Source: a virus. Taken from it: a DNA stretch of 26,411 nt. Of this stretch, positions 1 through 6,272 are shown one piece after another. The DNA lies in IMG/VR virus record IMGVR_UViG_3300044910_000080, positions 1-26,411 of that record. One strand, 5' to 3'. A program made the position numbers and the translations under genes. Under the pieces are notes generated by a model. The model was not told the origin of the DNA. It saw only the letters and a list, made by a program, of their open reading frames with translations, and searched no databases. Numbering within the stretch: position 1 is the stretch's first letter; every line of letters begins with the position of its first letter.

Positions 1-300
1 ACTCTCTGGATTACCAATAGGATATACCTTTTGAGGATACCGTATCTTTCCCTCTAAAATATAATCTTCAATTGTAATCTTATGTTTATTTAGTATTTGT
101 GCTACCTGTTTTGTTGAATACGCATTTTCCATATTTTTTATAACTTGAGAATATGAATACAGCACACGCTTTTTATCTGGATAGCACCATGCTACGAGTT
201 CATCCTTTGCTCTTGAAGAACTTAATACTTTATGTATTTTGTTATTTAAGAAGAAATAGCTAAATCTTTTAGCTTGTTTTTTTCTGCCTGTTCCAGCCAT
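1..300 (-). CDS. Partial helix-turn-helix (MerR/excisionase-like) DNA-binding protein
   Basis: The reading frame opens at an ATG at 300 and stays open to the window edge, so only the first 100 residues are visible and the C terminus is missing. The N terminus is basic (GRKKQAKR at 5-12). Residues 61-95 (YSTKQVAQILNKHKITIEDY, then ILEGKIRYP) look like a winged helix-turn-helix of the MerR/excisionase class: Q-V-A-x-x-L in the first helix, then a recognition helix and a short wing. The start lies 55 nt inside the zinc-ribbon gene in another frame, so translation is probably coupled; only a weak purine stretch (AGGG) precedes it. A role in DNA binding or control is inferred from the fold alone. 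It shares the unit driven by the promoter at 1277-1304. Confidence 0.62.
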   Translation of the reverse strand, partial: MAGTGRKKQAKRFSYFFLNNKIHKVLSSSRAKDELVAWCYPDKKRVLYSYSQVIKNMENAYSTKQVAQILNKHKITIEDYILEGKIRYPQKVYPIGNPES

Positions 301-434
301 CGCCCTAAAGAACTCGTATCCTTGTTTATCATCCATCGTTTTCCACACATTATGCAAAACAATTCTACATGGAGTTTTTGAGAAAACACTCTGTCCACAA
401 AAACTCTACCTCTACACTTACTGCATTTCATCAT
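246..434 (-). CDS. Small zinc-ribbon protein
   Basis: A 62-residue protein with two CxxC knuckles, C4-x2-C7 and C27-x2-C30 (the latter followed by GKRW), spaced as in zinc ribbons that bind one structural Zn(II). The C-terminal half is charged and probably helical. The ATG overlaps the stop of the upstream phosphoesterase gene in an ATGA junction, and AAGGTG lies 8 nt before the start, so it is probably co-translated. Such mini-ribbons in phages can bind nucleic acid or host transcription proteins, but nothing here shows which. The specific function is unknown. The 3' end overlaps the next gene by 55 nt. Confidence 0.7.
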   Translation of the reverse strand: MMKCSKCRGRVFVDRVFSQKLHVELFCIMCGKRWMINKDTSSLGRWLEQAEKNKLKDLAISS

Positions 435-1231
435 AATGTAAACACCTTGCCGTCAACAACGCATGAATAGTCTGGTGCAATATGGATCATTTGAATATGT
501 GGATAGTCATTAACAATGTGTGCAATTGCAAACCCCTTTTGCCAATCATGGTGTTGCATGTATTTCATCCCTGGCCCCTTTTCATCGCACATGTGCCCAA
601 TCTCATAGCCACGAATTGTTTCTCCAACTCCATTATTTCTCAATTCATAGGTTTGAAGATGTGAAGCAATTCTATGAGAATGTCCACGAATTAATGATAT
701 TTGTAAATCGTTCATATCTTTTCTTACGGCACCAGTATCAGCAATTGATAATCCATGATGAACATGGATGTCGCCAAAACGGCGCTTGGGCAATTCATTA
801 TAATAAATATATTCATATCCCAATGAATCTAAGTTCCATAGTGTTTCTGGAGTAACATCATTTAGATAGTCTGGGAGCTTAGCATCCATATAATTAAATA
901 TACGAACATCATGATTTCCTAATGCTGAAAATAATTGTGCGTCTGGAAGCATCTCTCTTGTTTTAGTGTAGAAATCACGAGCACCTTTTGCCTCATGCCT
1001 CATCATTGGAACAATTAAATCTCTGCTATCGGTTTTATGCAGATTAAGAAACTCTGCCGATTTTCCTTCTGTATACTTGCTGTAACAAGCCTGATCGTCT
1101 GTGTCTCCAAGATAGTCTACAACATCTGGCTTAAACCATTTCATTACCTTAAACCATAGTGCGATTGCTTTATCATCTTGATATGGGAACTGCTGATCTG
1201 ATGACAGCATCCATTTTAAGTCGTTTGTCAT
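431..1231 (-). CDS. Calcineurin-like metallophosphoesterase
   Basis: A 266-residue protein with most of the signature of the calcineurin-like phosphoesterase superfamily, in order: SDQQFPY with D12 (motif I), GDTDD at 42-46 (motif II, GDxxD), GNHD at 105-108 (motif III), HHG at 158-160 and GHSH at 183-186. These residues normally hold a two-metal centre that hydrolyses phosphomono- or diesters. Motif I is usually D-x-H; here it is D-x-Q (Gln14), so one metal ligand is substituted. I chose the ATG at 1231 because TAAGGA lies 5 nt upstream; an in-frame TTG at 1267 has no Shine-Dalgarno and lies at or just inside the predicted transcript start. The substrate is unknown; phage relatives include nucleotide and DNA phosphatases. 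It is the first gene of the unit behind a consensus promoter. Confidence 0.85.
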   Translation of the reverse strand: MTNDLKWMLSSDQQFPYQDDKAIALWFKVMKWFKPDVVDYLGDTDDQACYSKYTEGKSAEFLNLHKTDSRDLIVPMMRHEAKGARDFYTKTREMLPDAQLFSALGNHDVRIFNYMDAKLPDYLNDVTPETLWNLDSLGYEYIYYNELPKRRFGDIHVHHGLSIADTGAVRKDMNDLQISLIRGHSHRIASHLQTYELRNNGVGETIRGYEIGHMCDEKGPGMKYMQHHDWQKGFAIAHIVNDYPHIQMIHIAPDYSCVVDGKVFTL

Positions 1232-1276
1232 TTTTTCCTTACTAATTTTAGCCAGAAGGATATTCAAGCTTACTGA

Positions 1277-1304
1277 ATTATAGCATTAACAGTCAGGCTG
1301 TCAA
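1277..1304 (-). promoter_or_regulatory. Consensus sigma-70-type promoter with extended -10
   Basis: On the minus strand TTGACA (1304-1299) is followed by a 16-nt spacer and TATAAT (1282-1277), with TGC directly before the -10 (extended -10). Both hexamers match the consensus perfectly. It lies in the short gap between the last small tail-side gene (stop at 1309) and the phosphoesterase, with a predicted transcript start near 1270. It would drive the phosphoesterase, zinc-ribbon and HTH genes apart from the tail operon. Confidence 0.85.
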
Positions 1305-1308
1305 GTAG

Positions 1309-1734
1309 TTATGCAGACTCTACTTTTCTTTTTGCCACAGAAATATAATCTACAGAAAGCTTTTCCATGGTCTTTTTTCCCGAATTAGTTTGACTAACAT
1401 TAATTGTCGGAGATAGTCTTGACCCACTTATGGAAACATTAACATTATAATATTCAGGCTTCGAGTATCTTGGTGTAGCAGTGGTATAAACTATATCACC
1501 ATCAATAAATCCTACATCTATTCCTTGATCGTATTTTGTACCATTTTTTAAATTTGTAAATTCAATAGAATCTGCACGGGTTATATATTGAAATGTTTCT
1601 GTTGTGCCGTCAGATGTTCTATTGGCTAGGTCAAAGGCGTTGTTGGCGGTTGCGGTTAATTCAGTAATCTGTTGCTGTAAGCTTCTAAGCTTTTGTGGAT
1701 CTACTGGCTCGCCATCTCTAAAAACTTCAGCCAT
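1309..1734 (-). CDS. Hypothetical protein with N-terminal coiled coil and beta-rich C-terminal domain
   Basis: A 141-residue protein I do not recognise as a named family. Residues 14-42 are heptad-like (LRSLQQQITELTATANNAF) and should form a short coiled coil. Residues about 45-135 are rich in Thr, Ser, Val and Tyr with alternating hydrophobics, as in a small beta-sandwich. The ATG at 1734 lies inside the end of the preceding gene (8-nt overlap), so translation is probably coupled. A coiled coil joined to a beta domain just downstream of the adhesin genes would suit a small trimeric fibre or a fibre-assembly protein, but this is inference from layout only. It is the last gene before the consensus promoter at 1277-1304. 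Confidence 0.6.
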   Translation of the reverse strand: MAEVFRDGEPVDPQKLRSLQQQITELTATANNAFDLANRTSDGTTETFQYITRADSIEFTNLKNGTKYDQGIDVGFIDGDIVYTTATPRYSKPEYYNVNVSISGSRLSPTINVSQTNSGKKTMEKLSVDYISVAKRKVESA

Positions 1735-1909
1735 TATTTACCTGTTCCATTTTTTCTTCTAAAGAGTCAGAATACTTTTTTGCTTCATTCTCCATAGATA
1801 GTTCTGTCAACTCAGCTCTAAGTACGGCTATCTGAGTTTCGTAATTAGCAACTAGCTCACCAATTCTTTGTTGAAGTGCAGTTACAACTAGTTCTATTTT
1901 TGTTGTCAT
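1727..1909 (-). CDS. Small coiled-coil protein
   Basis: A 60-residue, almost wholly helical protein with a heptad pattern of Leu, Ile and Val (for example LVVTALQQRIGELVANYETQ) and many Glu and Lys. There are no Cys, membrane segments or catalytic motifs. AGGA precedes the ATG by a few bases and overlaps the stop of the upstream gene. The 3' end overlaps the next gene by 8 nt. It may be an oligomerising partner or chaperone for a neighbouring tail protein; the function is unknown. Confidence 0.6.
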   Translation of the reverse strand: MTTKIELVVTALQQRIGELVANYETQIAVLRAELTELSMENEAKKYSDSLEEKMEQVNNG

Positions 1910-1914
1910 GTTTC

Positions 1915-2130
1915 CTACTCTATTAATGAAGTTTTCTCGGTGTTTAAAATATCAAGCTTTGTTACAATATCTGAAAGCTTAACATTTAAAGAATCTAAAT
2001 TGTCTTGATCTGGTGTAGATACAGATCCTTCAAGCTGAATATCTAAATTCACACTATATCTTTGATAATCTAGATTTTTGATTTTTTGATCAATAATAAC
2101 TATCTTATCGCTATTTGATAAAGTTGTCAT
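1915..2130 (-). CDS. Small coiled-coil protein
   Basis: A 71-residue protein predicted to be mostly helical, with two heptad-like segments (about 8-33 and 42-68) split by a Ser/Thr/Pro turn, so it could fold as a helical hairpin. The start is well defined: AAGGAG lies 7 nt before the ATG. A 7-bp inverted repeat at 2143-2162 lies just upstream of the ribosome binding site, and a candidate promoter lies beyond that. It begins the run of three small genes ending at 1309. I do not recognise the family. Confidence 0.62.
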   Translation of the reverse strand: MTTLSNSDKIVIIDQKIKNLDYQRYSVNLDIQLEGSVSTPDQDNLDSLNVKLSDIVTKLDILNTEKTSLIE

Positions 2131-2142
2131 AATTACTCCTTT

Positions 2143-2162
2143 TTAATGCTAACGTGCATTAA
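2143..2162. repeat. Inverted repeat upstream of a ribosome binding site
   Basis: TTAATGC (2143-2149), a 6-nt loop and GCATTAA (2156-2162) form a perfect 7-bp inverted repeat just upstream of the AAGGAG of the gene starting at 2130. It is not GC-rich and has no proper terminator U-tract, so an mRNA hairpin at the leader or an operator is more likely than a terminator. Confidence 0.5.
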
Positions 2163-2184
2163 TCTCTATTTTAGCATAAGATAA

Positions 2185-2213
2185 ATTATACCCTATAATT
2201 ACCATTTATTTAA
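2185..2213 (-). promoter_or_regulatory. Candidate promoter for the small-gene run
   Basis: On the minus strand TTAAAT (2213-2208), a 17-nt spacer and a perfect TATAAT (2190-2185) precede the gene at 2130. The -35 is weak (three of six) and lies in the end of the upstream gene. A second -10-like element (TGC plus TAAAAT) lies nearer the gene. In DNA this AT-rich, chance matches are common. Confidence 0.4.
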
Positions 2214-2435
2214 TGGACATTTGGCTAGCTTCAGTTTAGTTTTTGCCGCCATAAAACACCCACACTCATTACACCTCTTAGTCAATTTACTAAGTTCGGG
2301 ACATTCTAGGCATATAGAATATCTTTCCCCAGCCTCCTCGTCAGAAGCATAGGGTGTTGACCTATTCAAAAAATCCCATGGTTTAACCTCATCCGAATCA
2401 ATAAAGCTTTTAATTTTTTCCCATTTAACTGACAT
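2199..2435 (-). CDS. Small Cys-rich protein (DUF6171-like)
   Basis: A 78-residue protein whose C-terminal half carries six Cys: C42-x2-C45, C55-x2-C58-x-C60 and C73, in a CLECPE...TKRCNECGCFM...AKCP..KW context. The pattern matches, from memory, a small zinc-binding family seen often in phages and labelled DUF6171; I could not search to confirm it. The N-terminal half is acidic with Trp residues. AAGGAG lies several bases before the ATG at 2435, in the short gap after the adhesin gene. The Cys spacing suggests one or two structural zinc sites. The function is unknown. Confidence 0.72.
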   Translation of the reverse strand: MSVKWEKIKSFIDSDEVKPWDFLNRSTPYASDEEAGERYSICLECPELSKLTKRCNECGCFMAAKTKLKLAKCPLNKW

Positions 2436-2489
2436 ATAAACTTTCTCCTTTATATAATCTTATCATATAAGATGAACATCGTCTATAGT

Positions 2490-5400
2490 TTAGTATCCAA
2501 ATCCTGGGAAGAATGGGGTTGTAAATGTTGGTGGGAAGAATGGTCCGAATGTTGGTGGGAAGAATGGTGGGAAGAACGGACCAAAGAATGGAGGGAAGAA
2601 CGGTGCTGGTGCTTTGAAGAACGGTGGGAAGAACGGTGGGAAGAACGGACCAAATGTTGGCGGGAAGAACGGTGGGAAGAACGGAGGGAAGAACGGTGCT
2701 GGGGCGCAGCTAATGCAGGATGCGTTTGCTGCTGCTGATAACGCTTCTGCCTGTGTAGATCTATATACAGTTTTAACTCTGGCAGTTGTTCCTCCAGTTG
2801 TGGTATCTGATGGCATAGTTCCGTTAAATGGCCCACTAACAGATGGAAGGCTAGAGTAGCAACCAGATGATACGTTGCATGTAGAAGTTCCTATATAGTA
2901 AACACTTGGTGCTGGGAAGAATGGTGGGAAGAACGGAGGGAAAAATGGAGGGAAGAACGGTGGGAAGAATGGTGGGAAGAAGGGCGGGAAGAACGGTGCT
3001 GGTGTGCAATTAACACAAGATGCATTGGCAGCCGCAGCAAGTGCATCAGCATAAGTAGATCTATAAACAGTTTTTACTCTAGCGTTAGATGGGCCCTCTG
3101 TAATATCAGTCGGCATAGATCCAACTCCATTAAATGGTCCGCTTGCTGAAGGTAATGATGAATAACATCCCGACAAAACATTACATGTTGAAGTTCCAAC
3201 ATAGTATGTGAATGTATTTTGAGACCATCTAGCATAAAAAGTTGTATTTCCAGAAGGTACAAAACTTCCTCCATCAGAAACTTGATTAATAAAATCTCCT
3301 GAAATTGAATCTCTCCAATAAAGGAATGCATAGCCACTTCTTGTTCCTGGAGATGGTGCGGTATGTGAGGTTCCTGCATTGAACGGTCCAGTAGTTCCTC
3401 CTCCCGTTCCTCCGTTGGCATTCCAGTTTATTGTATATTGTGTTATTGCCCATTGTGCGTAAATAGTAATTGAGGAAGTTGGAGTATAACTTGTACCAGG
3501 TTGACCAAGAAAGGTGCCACCAGAAGACTGTGTGTACCATCCATTAAGACTATATCCGTCTCTGCTTGGTGTTGGCAAGGTGACTGAAGATCCAGCATTC
3601 ACGGTGCTAGAAGATGGGCTAACAGTTCCACCATTTGCACTAAAAGATACTGTGTACTGGGCTATTGACCAAACTGCAGTAAAAGTTATGCTGCCATTTA
3701 TAGACCAGTTAGCTCCTGCTGATATATTGTAAAGCATATCTCCAGAGGATGGATTTCTCCAATAAACAAAAGTATATCCGTCTCTGGTGGGAGTAGGTGC
3801 AGTCACAACTTGACCCAAAACTCCTGAGCTTGATGTTGGGTTAACGGTGCCACCATTTGCGTTCCACGTTACTGTGTATGTGATAACAGACCATCTAGCA
3901 TATATAGTAACTGAAGCAGACGGGGTATATGATGACCCTGGATTTCCTAAAAATGTTCCTCCAGTAGCAGCAGTGTACCAGCCATCCAAAACGTAGCCAT
4001 CTCTTGAAGCTGAAGGCAATGTGATTGATGATCCTGCATTCACAATATCTGAAGTTCTAGTTGGTGTTCCACCGTTTCCGTTATATGAAACTGTATATTG
4101 ATTTAAAGACCATCTAGCATAAAAAGTCATTCCAGAGTATGGAGGAATAAATGTGCCACCGTCAGCAACCTGGAATGCATAGTCACCAGAAATAGAATCT
4201 CTCCAGTACAAGAATGCATAGTTTGCTCTTGTACCTGGTGAAGGCGCAGTATGAGCTGTACCTGCATTGAACGGTCCAGTAGTTCCTCCGCCAGTTCCTC
4301 CGTTGGCATTCCATGTTATTGTACGCTGAGCAATTGTATAGTCTGCATACAGCGTTATATTGCTTGTTGGCTGATACTGTGTTGGTGTTGGCCCGCTTCC
4401 TCCGACAAAAGTTCCCGTTGCGTTTGGACCAGTGTACCATCCATTGAAAATATAGTCTGCGTTTGAATCTGGAGTAGGTAAAGTTACTGTTCCTGGATAT
4501 TGAACTGATCTTGTCGCTGGAGTTCCAGTTCCTGAGCCATAATTAAATGTAACAGTATAAGTTTTTGCAACCCATTGTGCATAAAATTGAAATGAGTATG
4601 TTACTATCCACGCATCACCAGCATTAAGAAATATTGGGTCTCCACCAGACTGTGGATTTCTCCATCTAGTGAAATTATAATGTTCTCTAGAAGAGGGTGT
4701 TGGTGCATATATTGTGGTTCCAGAAATAACAGTATCAGAAGTAAAGTCTGAAGTTCCATCATTTTTATTCCACGTTACTGTATACTCTATTCCTGTCCAG
4801 CTAGCATAAAGAGTTATACTTTCAGTTGGAGTGTATGATGTAGGAGTTGGGCCTCCTCCACCAACATAAGTGCCACCACCTAGTGGCTCTGTGTACCATC
4901 CATTAAAAATGTAACCTTGCCTAGAGGTAGTTGGCAAAAATACACTGCTTCCTGCATTTACAATATCATCTGATACTACTGTACCCCCAAGCTCCTCATA
5001 AGTTATAGTATACTGAAGTTGAGTAATTGGCCCTATAGAGTTTGAATATGCTGGGAGGCTGTCAGCCCCATTACTTGCTATTACAGATCCAGAAACTGTA
5101 CTTGTGGTTGGGCTAGTAAATTGATAATCGAAATAAGTTTCTGAAGTGTAACCAGTAGAAGATGGGTAATAAGCTAGCACTGTTCCAGCTTCATTATTTA
5201 ACTCTAGCTGATATCTAAATTCTGTTGGTTCGTTTGTCCACTCTCCAGAAGAAAGCCTATAAGTTGAACCTGTTTTGTTTGCTGTTCCAGATTGAAGGGT
5301 AAGAGTTGGTGGTGTAACATTTACTGGTTCGTCTATAATAGTCTCTAAGTCCACATAAGCATAATCTATAGTTTTATCATCTGTCTCAGTATAACCATCT

Positions 5401-6272
5401 GTTCCAACAACCTCTAACTCAACACTGTAAATCTTATTTGGCTCAAGAAGTGGGCTAGTTAATATGTATGTAGTTGTTGGGGTGGTTACTGGAATTGACA
5501 TCAATAACTCACCTAATTCGTCATAAACATTAAGTTTTTGAGAAAATATATCTAAATTATCATCTACGGTATTACCTGTGGCAAGTGCTGCGTAAGACCA
5601 GCTAAATGTAGCTCCGTCAGCTTCTTCGTCATACACAATAAAGTCTGCTATGTAGAAATCAATTCTAGGCATTGATTCTGGAGTTATATAAAAGTTTTCT
5701 AAACCTCCTGGAGTCTTTGCATCAACCCTTCCTCTAAACTTATAACCTTGCCTAGTTTTAGTTTTAGATATAACTGGTCTAGATGCCGCATTTGCATCTG
5801 ATGGGAATTTGTTTGTTGACTGAGACTCTAAATATTCTTCATAAATTTTAGTAAAATCATATAATGCAGACCATGTTCCTCCTGGTGCAAGCTCTTGAAT
5901 TCTTAATCTAAATTCTTCTGGCTCTTCTGTCCAAGATCCTCTTGTAACATACATGCTTGACCCATTGATTGGACTATCAATTGTTTCAAAACCATCTGGC
6001 CAAATATAGTATAGCTCTGGGTATGGAATTTTAGGAGTTGGAAGATTAGTGCCAGAAAATATTCTTACCCAATTTCTAACACCATTTACTATTGAATCTA
6101 GTCGCCAAGCACTTTTTATTTTTAGCCATCCATCAATTACCCACGGATTTTGACTTTCATTAGAGTTTGCTTCATCTTGAGGTGAGGCTTTTCTCCAAAT
6201 ACTTTTAATTTGGATCCAGCCGTTTTCAGAGACACTATCTTCACCAGGTCCGTTTTTTCGCCACCAGCTCAT
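2490..6272 (-). CDS. Putative tail adhesin with eight Listeria-Bacteroides-type repeats and FFPP-rich C terminus
   Basis: A 1260-residue protein with an unusual modular build. Residues 1-75 hold short Trp-rich repeats (GWIQIKSIWRK, GWLKIKSAWRL, NWVRIFSG), as at the N terminus of several actinophage tail proteins. Residues 76-420 look like Ig/FN3-like beta domains. Residues 421-1018 are eight repeats of about 75 residues matching the Listeria-Bacteroides (InlB B-repeat, Flg_new) pattern: YTVTWNANGGT, then PTPTRDGY, then GWYT or YWRD, ending ITLYARW. Residues 1021-1092 and 1124-1192 are two copies of a module with four Cys (C-x5-C...C-x2-C), each followed by a Phe-Phe-Pro-Pro tract (1093-1121 and 1193-1260). 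The ATG at 6272 directly follows the stop of the upstream fibre gene, with AAAGG 7 nt before it. Position and repeats suggest a surface-exposed receptor-binding or adhesion protein at the tail tip; that role is inferred. Confidence 0.75.
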   Translation of the reverse strand: MSWWRKNGPGEDSVSENGWIQIKSIWRKASPQDEANSNESQNPWVIDGWLKIKSAWRLDSIVNGVRNWVRIFSGTNLPTPKIPYPELYYIWPDGFETIDSPINGSSMYVTRGSWTEEPEEFRLRIQELAPGGTWSALYDFTKIYEEYLESQSTNKFPSDANAASRPVISKTKTRQGYKFRGRVDAKTPGGLENFYITPESMPRIDFYIADFIVYDEEADGATFSWSYAALATGNTVDDNLDIFSQKLNVYDELGELLMSIPVTTPTTTYILTSPLLEPNKIYSVELEVVGTDGYTETDDKTIDYAYVDLETIIDEPVNVTPPTLTLQSGTANKTGSTYRLSSGEWTNEPTEFRYQLELNNEAGTVLAYYPSSTGYTSETYFDYQFTSPTTSTVSGSVIASNGADSLPAYSNSIGPITQLQYTITYEELGGTVVSDDIVNAGSSVFLPTTSRQGYIFNGWYTEPLGGGTYVGGGGPTPTSYTPTESITLYASWTGIEYTVTWNKNDGTSDFTSDTVISGTTIYAPTPSSREHYNFTRWRNPQSGGDPIFLNAGDAWIVTYSFQFYAQWVAKTYTVTFNYGSGTGTPATRSVQYPGTVTLPTPDSNADYIFNGWYTGPNATGTFVGGSGPTPTQYQPTSNITLYADYTIAQRTITWNANGGTGGGTTGPFNAGTAHTAPSPGTRANYAFLYWRDSISGDYAFQVADGGTFIPPYSGMTFYARWSLNQYTVSYNGNGGTPTRTSDIVNAGSSITLPSASRDGYVLDGWYTAATGGTFLGNPGSSYTPSASVTIYARWSVITYTVTWNANGGTVNPTSSSGVLGQVVTAPTPTRDGYTFVYWRNPSSGDMLYNISAGANWSINGSITFTAVWSIAQYTVSFSANGGTVSPSSSTVNAGSSVTLPTPSRDGYSLNGWYTQSSGGTFLGQPGTSYTPTSSITIYAQWAITQYTINWNANGGTGGGTTGPFNAGTSHTAPSPGTRSGYAFLYWRDSISGDFINQVSDGGSFVPSGNTTFYARWSQNTFTYYVGTSTCNVLSGCYSSLPSASGPFNGVGSMPTDITEGPSNARVKTVYRSTYADALAAAANASCVNCTPAPFFPPFFPPFFPPFFPPFFPPFFPPFFPAPSVYYIGTSTCNVSSGCYSSLPSVSGPFNGTMPSDTTTGGTTARVKTVYRSTQAEALSAAANASCISCAPAPFFPPFFPPFFPPTFGPFFPPFFPPFFKAPAPFFPPFFGPFFPPFFPPTFGPFFPPTFTTPFFPGFGY
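2493..2696 (-). repeat. Tandem 12-nt repeats encoding the C-terminal FFPP tract
   Basis: A low-complexity run built on a 12-nt unit (minus strand about TTCTTCCCACCG, variable at wobble positions) encodes residues 1193-1260 of the adhesin-like protein. It includes TFG and KAPAP interruptions and ends in PGFGY. On the plus strand it appears as GGGAAGAAYGGT. Confidence 0.9.
2697..3212 (-). repeat. Duplicated four-Cys module flanking the first FFPP tract
   Basis: The segments 2997-3212 and 2697-2903 encode two similar modules of about 70 residues: YY-V/I-GTSTCN, GCYSSLPS, SGPFNG, ARVKTVYRST, AAANASC-x2-C, ending PAP. Each runs straight into a FFPP tract (the first at 2910-2996), so the duplicated unit is Cys module plus tract. 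Most residues are conserved, which points to a fairly recent duplication. Confidence 0.9.
3219..5012 (-). repeat. Eight tandem Listeria-Bacteroides-type repeats in A-B alternation
   Basis: Eight units of about 225 nt (75 residues) begin near residues 421, 496, 571, 649, 725, 798, 872 and 946. Odd units carry GWYT and a G-rich TP-x-x-Y turn; even units carry RWRNP, YWRD or YWRN instead. The true period is thus an A-B pair of about 450 nt, present four times. Units 4 and 8 are near-identical in protein and share long DNA identities (around 3350-3430 and 4250-4320). Confidence 0.88.

Noticed and set aside
1232-1267. TTG start at 1267 for the phosphoesterase
   Set aside because: It lies at or just inside the predicted transcript start with no ribosome site, whereas the ATG at 1231 has TAAGGA at good spacing.
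2472-2859. Plus-strand open frames rich in KNGG or WEER repeats
   Set aside because: They are the antisense reading of the 12-nt FFPP repeat; low complexity keeps all frames open. There is no ribosome site and every neighbour is on the minus strand.
2493-2996. CRISPR-like array of short direct repeats
   Set aside because: The period is 12 nt, in phase with codons, with no spacers; it is coding repeat sequence.
2697-3212. Diversity-generating retroelement template/variable repeat pair
   Set aside because: The two Cys modules differ at mixed positions with no clear adenine-specific pattern, they are both coding and adjacent, and no reverse transcriptase is visible in the window.
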